Part shown: positions 24,374 to 33,585 of the stretch, one piece after another
Layout: each line of letters begins with the position of its first letter
How positions within the stretch are numbered: the first letter of the stretch is position 1
Assembly: GCA_964560765.1 (NCBI GenBank)
Contig: CAZLMG010000039.1
Coordinates: 1-42,814 of the forward strand
Length of the DNA stretch: 42,814 nt
Source: CAZLMG01 sp964560765
GTDB lineage: Bacteria; Bdellovibrionota_B; Oligoflexia; Oligoflexales; CAZLMG01
Reading direction: 5' to 3'
Program-made: the position numbers and the translations under genes
The notes under the pieces: model-generated
Database searches by the model: none
Seen by the model: only the letters and a program-made list of their open reading frames with translations
What the model was told of the DNA's origin: nothing

Positions 24374-26083
24374 ATGCGCTTACTTCGAAAATGCCACCGA
24401 ATTGCTGCTCCAATCATGGTCGGTGTCTTGCTGTTTGCCTGCACCAAATTGAAGTCGGGCGATGCCGATGATTCATCAACGGCGAGTGCACAGAAAAAAC
24501 GAGGACTAGAAGAGCCCGATACCATTCCCGGCTATTTGATTGATGAGCGAAGCTTTGGGTATTCTAATCGCGATCAATGGTTGTCTGACATTGTTCTGAC
24601 GCCATACACGAACATTCGCGCCGAAGGTTCGTATGTTGTTTCTCTTAAGCAGGCTGCTGAACATGGCAGCGCCGATGCGCCTGGCTATGTCGTCGCTCTC
24701 TATGGCCCACCGCCCGAAACTTCGTGCGCTGATTTTATTGCCGGCTTGGAAGAGCGCGGCGGCCCTTCGGCGACCGTCGATCGCGATTTTCGCTTTTCCG
24801 TGGGTTACGCCGAGAACATGGAACTGAGCTCCGACGGCTTGACTCTCACCATTTTTGCGCCCGCCAGTGCACCACGCCTACAGTGTACGGCGCTGGTCGT
24901 TAGCACTAGTTTGCCGGAAGACGCTGGCTATAGGCCCTATTTTGGTCGCCTGGCGTTCATACTGGCATCAAACTATGTGACCACCGGATCTGCGGATGAT
25001 TGCTACGTGTATTTTTCATCGAATGAGCGCGGCGCCATTCAGTCAGAAATGATCCCGAACTCACTGTCCACAATTCATTCTTACTTGGCCTTTGCAAAAA
25101 TTCCAGGCGAAGGTGCCTTTGTCGCTGGCTTGCCCCAGGGCAGAGTCTATGAGCGTCACGATGGTGCGTGGACAAGAAACTCGTCTTACACGCGCGCCTT
25201 TCCCAGTAATCTCTATTCCGGCGTCATAGGGTTCGCCACTCCGACCGACGACCAAGTATTAGCGCTAGAGGGCATTCAAACGACACAGTCGCCGGTGATG
25301 GCCGCTAGGACACGTACTGGTGCCATGGGTACGTTTTCTGCTGCGAGTTTCACTGCACCTTCCAATCCGCTCATCGGAGCTTCGATGAACATGCAGGGCC
25401 TGTTGGGGGGATTTGAGCGCCAGCTTATGGGAGCAAGTAATAACGGCCTGCGACTCTATGATGCAGCAAGTGGTGGTGGACTCGTTGCCAGCCGTGGTGC
25501 CATTACGAAAGACCCTAATGGCGTCGATTGCTACTTTCACAGCACCTCGCTGAATTCATTCATATCTGACGCAGGGGATCTCCACTTTGCCGCGAGATGC
25601 AATCTGCATGGATACCAGGATCTACCGGCGAGCTTAAACCTGGGGCGACTGCGTCCCGACGGAACTCATGACTGGATCAGCCTCATCCCAAGCGGCGATT
25701 TGGGCGGGGCCATATCGGCCATTCGCCCCGCGATGGATGTGGATGATAACGGCACGACACATTTACTCTACAACTTCGATACCACGGAAGGCGCTATACC
25801 AAAACTGATCTATATAAGCGTGACTGCGGAAAATGTCGTGACTCAGGAAGTCATCGAGCTCGTCGAGCCTTTAGCTGAGTTTACAATTCTTTCCCACTCC
25901 CCCCAGGGTTTGCGTATTAAGCACGAGCCCGGTGGTAACTTGCATGTCGTTGTCTATGCCCGCGATTCGACATTGCACGTGCCGTATTATGGCATTTACG
26001 TTCCCGGTTCGTCTCGACTGCTGGTCAAGCAGCTAAGTATCAAAACGCAGAAGCCCGACATTAGTCCGATGGTGCTCTACTGA
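24374..26083 (+). CDS. Large lipoprotein, paralogue of 33586-35277
   Basis: 569 aa from ATG 24374 with GAGG upstream. Lipobox LLFAC (Cys23), a short Ser/Asp-rich tether, then the block EPDTIPGYLID-RSFGY shared with the paralogue. Similarity runs along the whole chain: ETCADFIAGLEERGGPS, RLQCTALVVS, EDAGYRPYFG and, at the end, YYGIYVPGS. Repeating Asn/Ser-rich strands in the middle suggest a beta-propeller. No catalytic motif is visible. The 50 bp upstream also resembles the region upstream of the paralogue (LGxxPIQ-stop), so the duplication included leader DNA. Confidence 0.78.
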   Translation: MRLLRKCHRIAAPIMVGVLLFACTKLKSGDADDSSTASAQKKRGLEEPDTIPGYLIDERSFGYSNRDQWLSDIVLTPYTNIRAEGSYVVSLKQAAEHGSADAPGYVVALYGPPPETSCADFIAGLEERGGPSATVDRDFRFSVGYAENMELSSDGLTLTIFAPASAPRLQCTALVVSTSLPEDAGYRPYFGRLAFILASNYVTTGSADDCYVYFSSNERGAIQSEMIPNSLSTIHSYLAFAKIPGEGAFVAGLPQGRVYERHDGAWTRNSSYTRAFPSNLYSGVIGFATPTDDQVLALEGIQTTQSPVMAARTRTGAMGTFSAASFTAPSNPLIGASMNMQGLLGGFERQLMGASNNGLRLYDAASGGGLVASRGAITKDPNGVDCYFHSTSLNSFISDAGDLHFAARCNLHGYQDLPASLNLGRLRPDGTHDWISLIPSGDLGGAISAIRPAMDVDDNGTTHLLYNFDTTEGAIPKLIYISVTAENVVTQEVIELVEPLAEFTILSHSPQGLRIKHEPGGNLHVVVYARDSTLHVPYYGIYVPGSSRLLVKQLSIKTQKPDISPMVLY

Positions 26084-26505
26084 ACATGGTAGCAGCGCGT
26101 TCACTCTCAAGCCCGTAAGACCAAACCGGAGCCAAGACTTTTTGGCACAGAAACATCACAAGGCAATTACCCAGAATCTAGCACTCTAAACGGGTGAATT
26201 GCCGAAGGCCTTACTTTGCCCTAGCCAGCATCCAATGGTAAGAGGTTGAAATGAAAGCCAAAATAGACATGAAGTTGATGCGGCCTGCAGATTCAAGCGG
26301 CACAATTTCGCACAATCTTCGGAAATAATAGACAAAGATCTAACTTTGAAAATCACACCCCCACAGCTTGGCCACCACCCCGCCTCGCTTTTACTAAGTA
26401 TTTTCACATAAGACGAGCGGCACGCCACATGCACACCTGAAAGCAATTCCCTAACTTCTCAAGACAGGAATCGAAGCGTGCGAATGACTCCAGGCAAGAT
26501 CTTCG
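26084..26505. other. Intergenic region
   Basis: 422 bp. Only a 25-codon frame at 26251-26328 has a good ribosome site (AAGAGG), which I do not regard as enough. No repeats found. Confidence 0.4.
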
Positions 26506-27489
26506 GTGGATTATAGGCGGGGGTGCCAGGTGTTTCATGCATTTGTTACATTTCTAATTCTTTTCGTAGCTCTAGGTTCACTTTCAGCGACAGCACAGGA
26601 TCTTAACCAATGTGCTCAGACTTCACGATCTGTAAGCTTTCTGTTCGCCCCAACTCCCTCGACCCGCGGCATTCCGGACGACGACTTCGATCCGGTCGCT
26701 TTGGCGGCAATCATCGAGCATCTATGGCCAGGATCCCAGTTTCTGACCTACGACCAAAGCAATCTCTCCGACCAGCTTAGTGCCCTTCCTCCTGATGCAC
26801 TTCTGATCGTACTTGGTCACGGCAATGTGGAAGAGCGATGGTGGGATCCTTCGAACCCACTCCTTCCGGGTAATTCTCACTATATGGGCTCGCCAAGATT
26901 ACCTACACAGGATTTACTGGCGCGGGCGCGCTGCGGCACTAGGGTGATCGATTCATGTTTTGCAGGTGCTGTTGGCTCCGAGCCAAACCTGCTGACGACT
27001 GCTGGCGGCTTTCAAGAAACAGTCTTCGCCCCACCTACTCTCGATCTCTTGACGGCAGCAACTGAAATGCAGATTCCGCTACCGGCACACGTTCCTCCTT
27101 TTCTGGAAGTCATGATAGCTATGGCAAGATCAGGTGACGGCGACGCAAACGGAGACGGCTTCATCGATGCAAGCGAGCTCTCTCGCTTCCTGAATGCGAA
27201 CCGAGGTCGAGGCTCATTGCGGTGCATTGGCCCTCCCAATCGTATCGATCCGACAGAAGGAAATGTCACATCAGTCCTCGCTCCCATAAAGAGAGGTATT
27301 ATACACGGGCTTTGGACCCTTGATGATCGAGGGGTTCCGCTACCCATGGGAATCCCATCAGAGGTCGCAGAGCGATGGACTCATCGCGTCTACGATTGGG
27401 CCCTCGGCTTTCTCGATCCATATCTCGGCAAAGAGACCGCGAATTGGCGTTTTGGGCCGGAAATCCGAATTCCCACTCCAAGGTGGTAG
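26506..27489 (+). CDS. Exported caspase-like cysteine protein with EF-hand loop
   Basis: 327 aa, exported by an N-terminal signal (VTFLILFVALGSLSATAQ). Start GTG 26506 is uncertain; a GTG at 26530 is also possible. Clan CD (caspase/legumain-like) landmarks: LLIVLGHGN with His105, and RVIDSCFAGAVGS with Cys151, 46 residues later and close to the usual spacing. At 213-224 the residues DANGDGFIDASE form a perfect 12-residue EF-hand calcium loop, next to the helix ending MIAMARSG. Calcium-dependent activation is known for metacaspases, although by other sites. It stands alone, with about 420 bp empty before it. Fold call fairly good; substrate unknown. Confidence 0.72.
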   Translation: MDYRRGCQVFHAFVTFLILFVALGSLSATAQDLNQCAQTSRSVSFLFAPTPSTRGIPDDDFDPVALAAIIEHLWPGSQFLTYDQSNLSDQLSALPPDALLIVLGHGNVEERWWDPSNPLLPGNSHYMGSPRLPTQDLLARARCGTRVIDSCFAGAVGSEPNLLTTAGGFQETVFAPPTLDLLTAATEMQIPLPAHVPPFLEVMIAMARSGDGDANGDGFIDASELSRFLNANRGRGSLRCIGPPNRIDPTEGNVTSVLAPIKRGIIHGLWTLDDRGVPLPMGIPSEVAERWTHRVYDWALGFLDPYLGKETANWRFGPEIRIPTPRW

Positions 27490-27849
27490 CGCTGCAGCGG
27501 AACAATTCCATGAATGAATTTCATGGACGTCGCGCATCCCCAACACAAGACGCAGGTATCTAATCGACTTTCTCAAGTGCAGCAAAATTCCCTATAAGGC
27601 TTTGGTACGTCATGAATTGCTTGCTCGGCTCAGAGCCACGAGCGGCAACGTGAAAAGGCACCAGGAATATTCCACGTTCCCGTACCGGCACAGATGGCGG
27701 AGAAGTCGCAGATATTGCGGGTAAATCACACTGTGATAGAATGACGGCTCAATCTTGCTGTTGTCGGTAAGTTTACTTTTGTGATTCCAGTTCCATGTTT
27801 CAACAGTGGGTCCGGACACTTGCTCCAGCCCCCCGCAGAAGGCAATAAA
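27490..27849. other. Intergenic region with a hairpin
   Basis: 360 bp. A perfect hairpin lies at 27507-27527. Frames in it lack ribosome sites and recognisable products. The SDR promoter should lie in its right part. Confidence 0.4.
27507..27527 (+). terminator. Hairpin downstream of the caspase-like gene
   Basis: TCCATGAA pairs exactly with TTCATGGA around TGAAT, 18 bp after the stop codon. No U-tract; possible weak terminator. Confidence 0.35.
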
Positions 27850-28572
27850 ATGTCGCATCCTATCGCAGTCGTTACGGGCGCATCGCGCGGCATTGGCAGA
27901 GCTATCAGCATCGCCTTGGCGAAGTCGGGGTTTTCGCTCATCTTGGTCGGCCGAGATGATGCCGCATTGCGGGCTACTAGCGACTTATGTGATGCGCACA
28001 GTAAAGGCTCGATGGCACCGCCAACGATTCTTGTGGGCGACCTCTTGAACTCAGCTTTCGTCGACGAGATCTACGACGCCATCGCCGCCACGGGGTCGGC
28101 TCTTCACGTTTTAGTGAATAATGCTGGCGTCGGTGGCGGCGGCAAAATCCTAGAAGTTGGTTTGCAGCGCTGGTTGACCTGCGTTGAAACAAACTTCATG
28201 AGCATGATGCGCCTGACGCATCGTCTTGCCCCCTTCTTAGCCCAGGCAAAGGGATCGGCGCTGATCAACATCGGCTCCGTCGCCTCAAAAACTACATATG
28301 GGGGTGGTGCCGCCTATGCATCTAGCAAACATGCCGTTCTTGGTTTTACTGGCTGCATTTTTGAGGACCTTCGTGAGTTTGGGGTAAAAGTCAGTACCAT
28401 ATGTCCTGGATTTGTCGATACGGAGATGGTCGACGCCCTATCCAAGCTTGATCGCCAGAAGATGATCGCACCAGAAGATGTAGCAGAGGCCGTCATGTAT
28501 GTCGTGCACAGCTCTGCGCGATGCTGCCCCACCGAAATTACGCTACGCCCGCAATTTACACCTTATGTTTGA
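27850..28572 (+). CDS. Short-chain dehydrogenase/reductase
   Basis: 240 aa, classical SDR. Cofactor motif TGASRGIG at 9-16, NNAG at 90-93, catalytic Ser143 (IGSVAS), Tyr156 and Lys160 (YASSK), followed by the P-G-F-V-x-T segment. FabG-like, NAD(P)-dependent; substrate not predictable. ATG 27850 is taken because GAAGG precedes it and the fold starts at once; the upstream in-frame ATG would add 23 non-family residues. A hairpin follows the stop. Confidence 0.9.
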   Translation: MSHPIAVVTGASRGIGRAISIALAKSGFSLILVGRDDAALRATSDLCDAHSKGSMAPPTILVGDLLNSAFVDEIYDAIAATGSALHVLVNNAGVGGGGKILEVGLQRWLTCVETNFMSMMRLTHRLAPFLAQAKGSALINIGSVASKTTYGGGAAYASSKHAVLGFTGCIFEDLREFGVKVSTICPGFVDTEMVDALSKLDRQKMIAPEDVAEAVMYVVHSSARCCPTEITLRPQFTPYV

Positions 28573-28622
28573 GCAATAGGACGTCATATCGCAGTCCGGT
28601 ACTTCCCCGGATTGAAGGCGCC

Positions 28623-28642
28623 CTCCTTTCTAGACAAAGGAG
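28623..28642 (+). terminator. Likely terminator of the SDR gene
   Basis: CTCCTTT-CTAGAC-AAAGGAG, 7-bp stem, followed within 6 bp by a TTTT. Lies between convergent genes. Confidence 0.5.
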
Positions 28643-28687
28643 TGTCGGTTTTCGTGCGTGCATCTTTTCTTGGTAGATGTCTCCCTA

Positions 28688-29362
28688 TCAACGCACGCGG
28701 ATGGCTAGGCCGGGCTCGAATCGCGGCTTGCTGTTGCGGTGGATAATGATAGCGAGATGTTCAATTCGCTCGGTCGGGCCAAACTCGTCATCTTCATGGT
28801 GCCAGCGTTCGCCAAACTCACGGATGGGGATAAACCCATAATTACCAGCAACAACTGGATCCATGAAATAGACATTGTTCGAATCAAAGCCGTTGACCAC
28901 GACATAGTGCCCCTGATCAACCATCGTTTGCCATGGCCCCGGTTCTTCTGGCCAAGCTTGAATCAAGGCAATGACTGGACGACCCGCTCTGATCTCCGAA
29001 AATAATCGATCCAAGGACATATTGCGTACAACTTGCACCTGATAACCCTGGGATCGGGCAAACTTTTCCATTTGTGCAATCAACAATCCTGATTCGCGAT
29101 CAACTTTCAGTTCTTCGACCAACTCTTCTTCAAGGTAACTCTGCTCGGGATCATAATAAGCCAGCACCGACTGCAGTGCGCTGACGCCACAAGTAAAGTC
29201 AGTACCCTGATCAATCAGGGGGACATGCAAGAAATTGCTTAAGCCAACAATGGGAATCGCTTCAGCTGGAGTCTGCTTTGCACCACCTCGATCATAGCCC
29301 GCCCCTATGTGCAATGAAATCAATACAGTGACGACGATACGGATGCACAGCTCGCGCGACAT
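28688..29362 (-). CDS. Exported C39-like papain-fold cysteine peptidase
   Basis: 224 aa from ATG 29362 with AAAGGAG upstream; signal anchor IVVTVLISLHIG. C39-type order: DFTCGVSALQSVLAYY with Cys58 on the first helix, GHYVVVNGFD with His152, and VYFMDPVVAGNYGFI with Asp168; Gln52 before Cys58 could be the oxyanion residue. Family members cleave leader peptides of bacteriocins when fused to ABC transporters; free-standing exported forms (Peptidase_C39_2 type) are common but poorly understood. No transporter or peptide gene is nearby. Confidence 0.8.
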   Translation of the reverse strand: MSRELCIRIVVTVLISLHIGAGYDRGGAKQTPAEAIPIVGLSNFLHVPLIDQGTDFTCGVSALQSVLAYYDPEQSYLEEELVEELKVDRESGLLIAQMEKFARSQGYQVQVVRNMSLDRLFSEIRAGRPVIALIQAWPEEPGPWQTMVDQGHYVVVNGFDSNNVYFMDPVVAGNYGFIPIREFGERWHHEDDEFGPTERIEHLAIIIHRNSKPRFEPGLAIRVR

Positions 29363-29495
29363 AGTTCTCCTTTGACGATTCAACTATTGAGTATTTGTGG
29401 GCATCTTTGATTTTAGGGCGTTCAAAGTCAAGCAAAGACTTAGTCGCGAATTCGGAAGTAACGTTCAGGAAGAAGCTGTGTACAAGTTGACCAGG

Positions 29496-31145
29496 CTATT
29501 GCATCAATTTTTTGACGTAGTCAACTCCTGGCCCTAATACCCAATCTTCATGTCCGTCGCGATTTGCAAAGAGCTCTTCCATGAGCTTGATCACTTCGGG
29601 TGCCTTCGTCTTTCGCTCTGATTGAGGTAAAGCAGCAAAGTCTCCGATAATTTTTTCGCGCACCGCAATTCGCATTTGCACGACTGCTAGGAAGGTTGCG
29701 TAGTTGCCATCATAAGGCAAACCAGCGTTGCGGTTCAAATGGGCGCGGACATGATAGATCAGCTGGCGCTTCTTCGCAGGATCTGTCTCTGTGACCATGC
29801 GGTCGGTATATTCGATAATTGGAGCCTTACGGCCTGTGAGCGCAGAGATGTAGCTAGCAACGCTATAAGGATTTCCGGAAAAATCAAGAAAACCGCTCTC
29901 ACCGCCAAAGTTAAACTCAATAAGTTTGTAACTTCCATCCTGCAGTTTAATGACATCAGCACCTCCCGCGAGAAATCTAAACTTCCCCGGAGCATTCTCA
30001 AAATTGCGACTGAAAAAATCCCTCACCTCCTGAAGTTCACTTAACGCAGGTGCGGTTGAATAGCGCGAGTTCACAGTTACGGCAGATCCGTTAATGAAAT
30101 CGACACGGAATTCGACGGGGTTTCCAAAAACATCGGTCGCAATGGGAAGGCGCCTTTGAAAGAGTAAGAAGTGCGGATTGAACACCAATGCATCCACCAA
30201 CTTTGCCGATCGACTCTGCAAGCGCAGATCCAACATGCGGTGAATCGTTTCGACGTTTCCGCTGCCGGATTTTGGAAGGTGTGGCGCCAATAAACTATAT
30301 TCGTCGACAAATCGATTTACGTGTGTGCTGATACGGTCAGTTTGGCTGGTAGTGATTTGTCCTTCCTTGTCTCCTGTTTGAAACTCGTAGCGCAACTTCA
30401 CGAATGCACCTTTACCGGCCACATTCTCGGCCTGCACAAAAAAATCCGTCAGTAAATCAACGAGCGGTTGCTTAAGTCGTCGTACCGCTGCTGAGAATCC
30501 GGGATCGGCTGGATTCAGCGTCAAAAACTTGTTTAGCACTTCGCTTCTCCGATTTGCCAACACAGCTTCGACCGCACGGTAGCCAAAGGTCTCCGGCATA
30601 GAGCCTGGAGCAATCTTCTCAGCCAATAGTGCTTCGTTGTATTTATCCAGTCGTCCGTGCAATCGACCCCAGCCAAGCATTGGGTTTACTTCTCCGCGTA
30701 TGAGATGAGAGAAGCGTGGAACGGCACCAATATGCAACACAACGCCATTGACTCGTTGTCTTTCTTTCGGTGGTAGTTCCTCTGAAAACAGAACCTTTAC
30801 CCCAGTCGGAAAGAACTGAGTCAAGGATTTCTCCAAATCCGGAAAACTCGGTCGTTTTCCTTCGAATACGACGGTCAATCCCCGTTGCTCAATCACCGAT
30901 CTGAGGTGCGGAATTCCCGTAGGTCCGTTGCCCATATATGGCTCAGGCAATTTTTCCCAATTGGCCTCGCCCTTACGCGGAAAGGAAATATAGCCATCGG
31001 CTCCGATGCGCAGCGAGTCGAGGCTTTGTTCGAAGTGCTCTAAATCAAGCTGGGAGCATCTGTTCGATCCGCCACTGCTCCCCCCCCCAAAACTCGAGTT
31101 GGAAGTTACGCAGGCAATGAGGAAAATAAAATTGAGAATTCGCAT
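29496..31145 (-). CDS. Exported lipoprotein with ATP-grasp-like domain
   Basis: 549 aa. The N-terminus has a short signal with lipobox LIAC (Cys12), followed by a Gly/Ser tether. The body follows the ATP-grasp order: RLDKYNEALLAEKIAPG with Lys168 (pre-grasp loop of the nDKa-x-G-I-P type), GKGAFVKLR around 244-252 with Lys250, LLFQRRLP, PVEFRVDFINGSAVTV around 344-357, and KLIEFNFGGESG at 407-418, whose E-x-N is typical of the metal-binding end. The substrate side is not recognisable. If export is real, the enzyme would lie outside the ATP pool, which is odd. A diverged non-catalytic use is possible. Confidence 0.6.
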   Translation of the reverse strand: MRILNFIFLIACVTSNSSFGGGSSGGSNRCSQLDLEHFEQSLDSLRIGADGYISFPRKGEANWEKLPEPYMGNGPTGIPHLRSVIEQRGLTVVFEGKRPSFPDLEKSLTQFFPTGVKVLFSEELPPKERQRVNGVVLHIGAVPRFSHLIRGEVNPMLGWGRLHGRLDKYNEALLAEKIAPGSMPETFGYRAVEAVLANRRSEVLNKFLTLNPADPGFSAAVRRLKQPLVDLLTDFFVQAENVAGKGAFVKLRYEFQTGDKEGQITTSQTDRISTHVNRFVDEYSLLAPHLPKSGSGNVETIHRMLDLRLQSRSAKLVDALVFNPHFLLFQRRLPIATDVFGNPVEFRVDFINGSAVTVNSRYSTAPALSELQEVRDFFSRNFENAPGKFRFLAGGADVIKLQDGSYKLIEFNFGGESGFLDFSGNPYSVASYISALTGRKAPIIEYTDRMVTETDPAKKRQLIYHVRAHLNRNAGLPYDGNYATFLAVVQMRIAVREKIIGDFAALPQSERKTKAPEVIKLMEELFANRDGHEDWVLGPGVDYVKKLMQ

Positions 31146-31431
31146 TTCGCACCCAAAATATTAGCAAGGAGTTCGCCGGCCCAACGATGCTTGACTTGAT
31201 CCTAAGCCGTAAGATTCATAGACCTATAAGATGTAATAATTTTGGGCGAGATCAGCACTTTAGTCAAGGAAGCCAAGGGGGCTGTTAGTGCCTAAATCCA
31301 CTAGAGACCAAGGTGAGCTGAAGGCGGGTGGCCACGACCCGCTCTTCTACTCATAATCGCCGGCTAGATGGAAGGAGATGCCTGACGGCGATGCTGGCAG
31401 CATCTCCGCCAGCAACAATCTTGGGGGCCAG
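31146..31431. other. Intergenic region with hairpins
   Basis: 286 bp without a gene. Hairpins at 31324-31342 and 31374-31407 (with a perfect GATGCT-GGC-AGCATC core) lie downstream of the LysR remnant. Confidence 0.4.
31374..31407 (-). terminator. Nested hairpin downstream of the LysR remnant
   Basis: GGAGATGC pairs with GCATCTCC, enclosing the alternative perfect stem GATGCT/AGCATC. No T-tract. Perhaps the old terminator of the LysR gene. Confidence 0.35.
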
Positions 31432-31667
31432 TTAAATCCGTTTAAGAAATTCAGAAAATACCTTAACGCGACAACTCTCTTTAACATCCGGATGCATGAC
31501 AAGCCAAACAGGAGTTCGTGCGGTAGGCATGCTTTCCATTCGAGTTATCTCCTTCCCATCTCGATCATAAAATGACGGCAACACACCATATCCGACTCCG
31601 TGACGAATCGCATGATAGACGCTGCTCCACGCATGCGTCTTAAATGCGATCTCTGCGTTATCCAGAT
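31432..31667 (-). pseudogene. C-terminal remnant of a LysR-type regulator
   Basis: Translation from about 31667 down to TAA at 31432 gives 78 residues of the LysR effector-domain end: FKTHAWSSVYHAIRHGVGYG then VLPSFY, TPVWLVMHPDVKES and RVKVFSEFLKRI. The pattern 'Avr.GlGigvLP ... WLv.HpD ... Rvrvf.eFL' is diagnostic. No DNA-binding half or start codon remains; the frame breaks exactly where the DJ-1/PfpI remnant begins on the other strand. Confidence 0.85.
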
Positions 31668-31928
31668 CTCGTCAATCGCGGTGCCCAAGTTGATATTGTC
31701 GTTCCCGAGTGGACGTCTGAGGGAGTTGTAGCATCGCAATTTTTAAAGCCCACATTGTTCGTGAAAGGGTCGCAAACTTTCAAGTCGGTGCAAACGTTCA
31801 ACTACGATCTCATCGTATAAACAGGTGGAGCTTGGAACGCGCAGGTGGTGCGCAGTGATTTTGAGGCGATCAAGTTAATCCAAGATCATTACGCTGCAGG
31901 TCGCCCGCTCGCCGCGGGATCAAAACTC
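31668..31928 (+). pseudogene. DJ-1/PfpI family remnant with in-frame stop
   Basis: Reading from 31668 gives GAQVDIVVPEWTSEGV, KPTLFVKGSQTFKSVQTFNY then DLIV, a TAA at 31818-31820, and in the same frame TGGAWNAQVVRSDFEAIKLI and AAGRPLAAG. This is the middle of a DJ-1/PfpI-type protein, where a V-TGG step spans the stop. The start is missing and the end, where the nucleophilic Cys should be, is lost at the 3' end of the neighbouring gene. Disabled by both deletion and nonsense mutation. Confidence 0.8.
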
Positions 31929-33368
31929 TTATTCTGCGCCGACTTGGCCCGCCAACTGTTCGCAGGATGCTCGCCAGGTCAGTGTTCGCAGCAGGTTCTC
32001 TTCGGTGCGAAATTGGGCGGTGAACCAGTAGCGAGTTCCATCAGAATACACTACGGACTTCCACTTGAATCGATCGCCGGTGAGATTCGTCAATTGACAA
32101 ATGCGCTCGTCAAATCCACGAAAGAACGCACTCTCAAACTTCTTCTGAACTTTGATGCTGTCAAAATACCAAGCCGCTTCGAGCCTATTGTTGACGACCT
32201 TGTTCTCTGGAACTTCAACCCCAAAACGCTCCCAATCCTTAAGCAGTTCAGCTTGGCCATTGGCTTCAAAAATCTGCCTAACTGGATGGCCATCGGATAA
32301 GTCGAGGATTGCAACACGCGTGACACGCTTGGTTTTTGCATCCAGTACCCAGCGAAAGTTTTGCTCATGATTGGAAGTCGAGACAAAGCCAAGGACAGCG
32401 GCGTTTTCAGCCATAGCTCGCCCGTAAACAGCAAATGCTTCCTGCCAAAATGCGTCATAAGTCATCCCCGCATCACGGGCTAACTTCTCGGCGAATGGAC
32501 GGTCTCCAAACACGAAGCCAGAGTATTGAATCTCTTGGTTAGCTGCCACGCTTTCCATAAGGCGAATACTCATGGCCATGTCGCCGCCGCCGTGGCGTTC
32601 GCCCATGTTGGCGACGGGCGGAAAGCCCATGGCGCCAGCTTCCCATGCGACGTCGAGGTACTTAAGGTGGGGACGCATGGCATGGAAATAGTCGCTAAGT
32701 TGGACGTTGAGGCTGGCCCAACGCGCTGGGTAGGGGCGAACTTGCATGGCGTTGTCACCTTGCGAAGTGCGATTGGTGGAAGGCTTGAGGGAGAAGCTAT
32801 GACCCGTTGGTATGGTGACGATCAAACTACGAGAGGCAGTTCGCCGCGCGTGAAAGTATCCTTTAACTTCTTGAAACGGAACACCGATACTCGTCAAATA
32901 CTGGCGTATTTTGGGTGCGAAGTAAGTATCATCTGGAGAAAGAGGATACCGAACGTACGTCTTACCATTTTTCCTAAAGACAAAGGCATCACGTATGTTG
33001 GCTGGAACATAGTCAGAAAAGTTCAGCAGAAATCCGAATGGCGATCGACGTTCAGGATTCTCGAACCACTCGCGATGCGTTCGATAGGCCCACATGACAT
33101 CATGCTCGACACTAAACTCTAGATGGGTCATGGGGACCGGATCAATGCTGTAGCGGCGTCCAGTGACGACGTCAGCGGGGCCAACATTGTGGAACGCGTC
33201 ACCTTTAAGAAATGAAATCATGGCCGGACTCACGTCACCGGGGGCAGCATGGACATCCGCCCCTCGGATCAAACTTGCAAGCATGGCCAAACCGATCGCC
33301 AAGCGAATCAGCAAGGATTCCCCCAAGACCGTCTCTGCGCTGCGCAAGCGATACAAGTTCAAGTCCAT
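31929..33368 (-). CDS. Exported protein resembling IucA/IucC (NIS) synthetases
   Basis: 479 aa with a signal segment (LLIRLAIGLAMLASLIRGADVHA). Features in siderophore-synthetase order: HSFSLKPSTNRTSQG at 190-204 (family: K-x-x-h-x-x-TSxxRT), FWQEAFAVYGRAMAENAAVLG with a long helix, HEQN at 334-337 (family HGQN) and LDLSDG at 355-360 (family RD-x-GG). The usual RD Arg is Leu, and the protein is about 100 aa shorter than IucC. NIS enzymes adenylate carboxylates with cytoplasmic ATP, so export is unexpected. The ATG at 33368 directly abuts AAGGA; TTG 33362 has better spacing. Homology remote and unverified. Confidence 0.5.
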   Translation of the reverse strand: MDLNLYRLRSAETVLGESLLIRLAIGLAMLASLIRGADVHAAPGDVSPAMISFLKGDAFHNVGPADVVTGRRYSIDPVPMTHLEFSVEHDVMWAYRTHREWFENPERRSPFGFLLNFSDYVPANIRDAFVFRKNGKTYVRYPLSPDDTYFAPKIRQYLTSIGVPFQEVKGYFHARRTASRSLIVTIPTGHSFSLKPSTNRTSQGDNAMQVRPYPARWASLNVQLSDYFHAMRPHLKYLDVAWEAGAMGFPPVANMGERHGGGDMAMSIRLMESVAANQEIQYSGFVFGDRPFAEKLARDAGMTYDAFWQEAFAVYGRAMAENAAVLGFVSTSNHEQNFRWVLDAKTKRVTRVAILDLSDGHPVRQIFEANGQAELLKDWERFGVEVPENKVVNNRLEAAWYFDSIKVQKKFESAFFRGFDERICQLTNLTGDRFKWKSVVYSDGTRYWFTAQFRTEENLLRTLTWRASCEQLAGQVGAE

Positions 33369-33585
33369 TCCTTGGATAGTTGGTACATAAGCCTATCGAC
33401 TTGATCGCAGTGAACCCTAAGGGTTACCGCCTTCATGAATTTTAACTATCTGTAAATACTATCAAAATATGGAAAAAGGTGCAGCAACGCCACGACACCG
33501 CACGACCGCACGGACTCGAAGGGGTACGGAAGTCGCACAAATCGACTGAGGTTTAGCATTCATCAGACGATTCATAAGCAATTGA

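Noticed and set aside
26251..26328. 25-codon frame with a good ribosome site
   Set aside because: Too short, no recognisable feature; kept only as a note.
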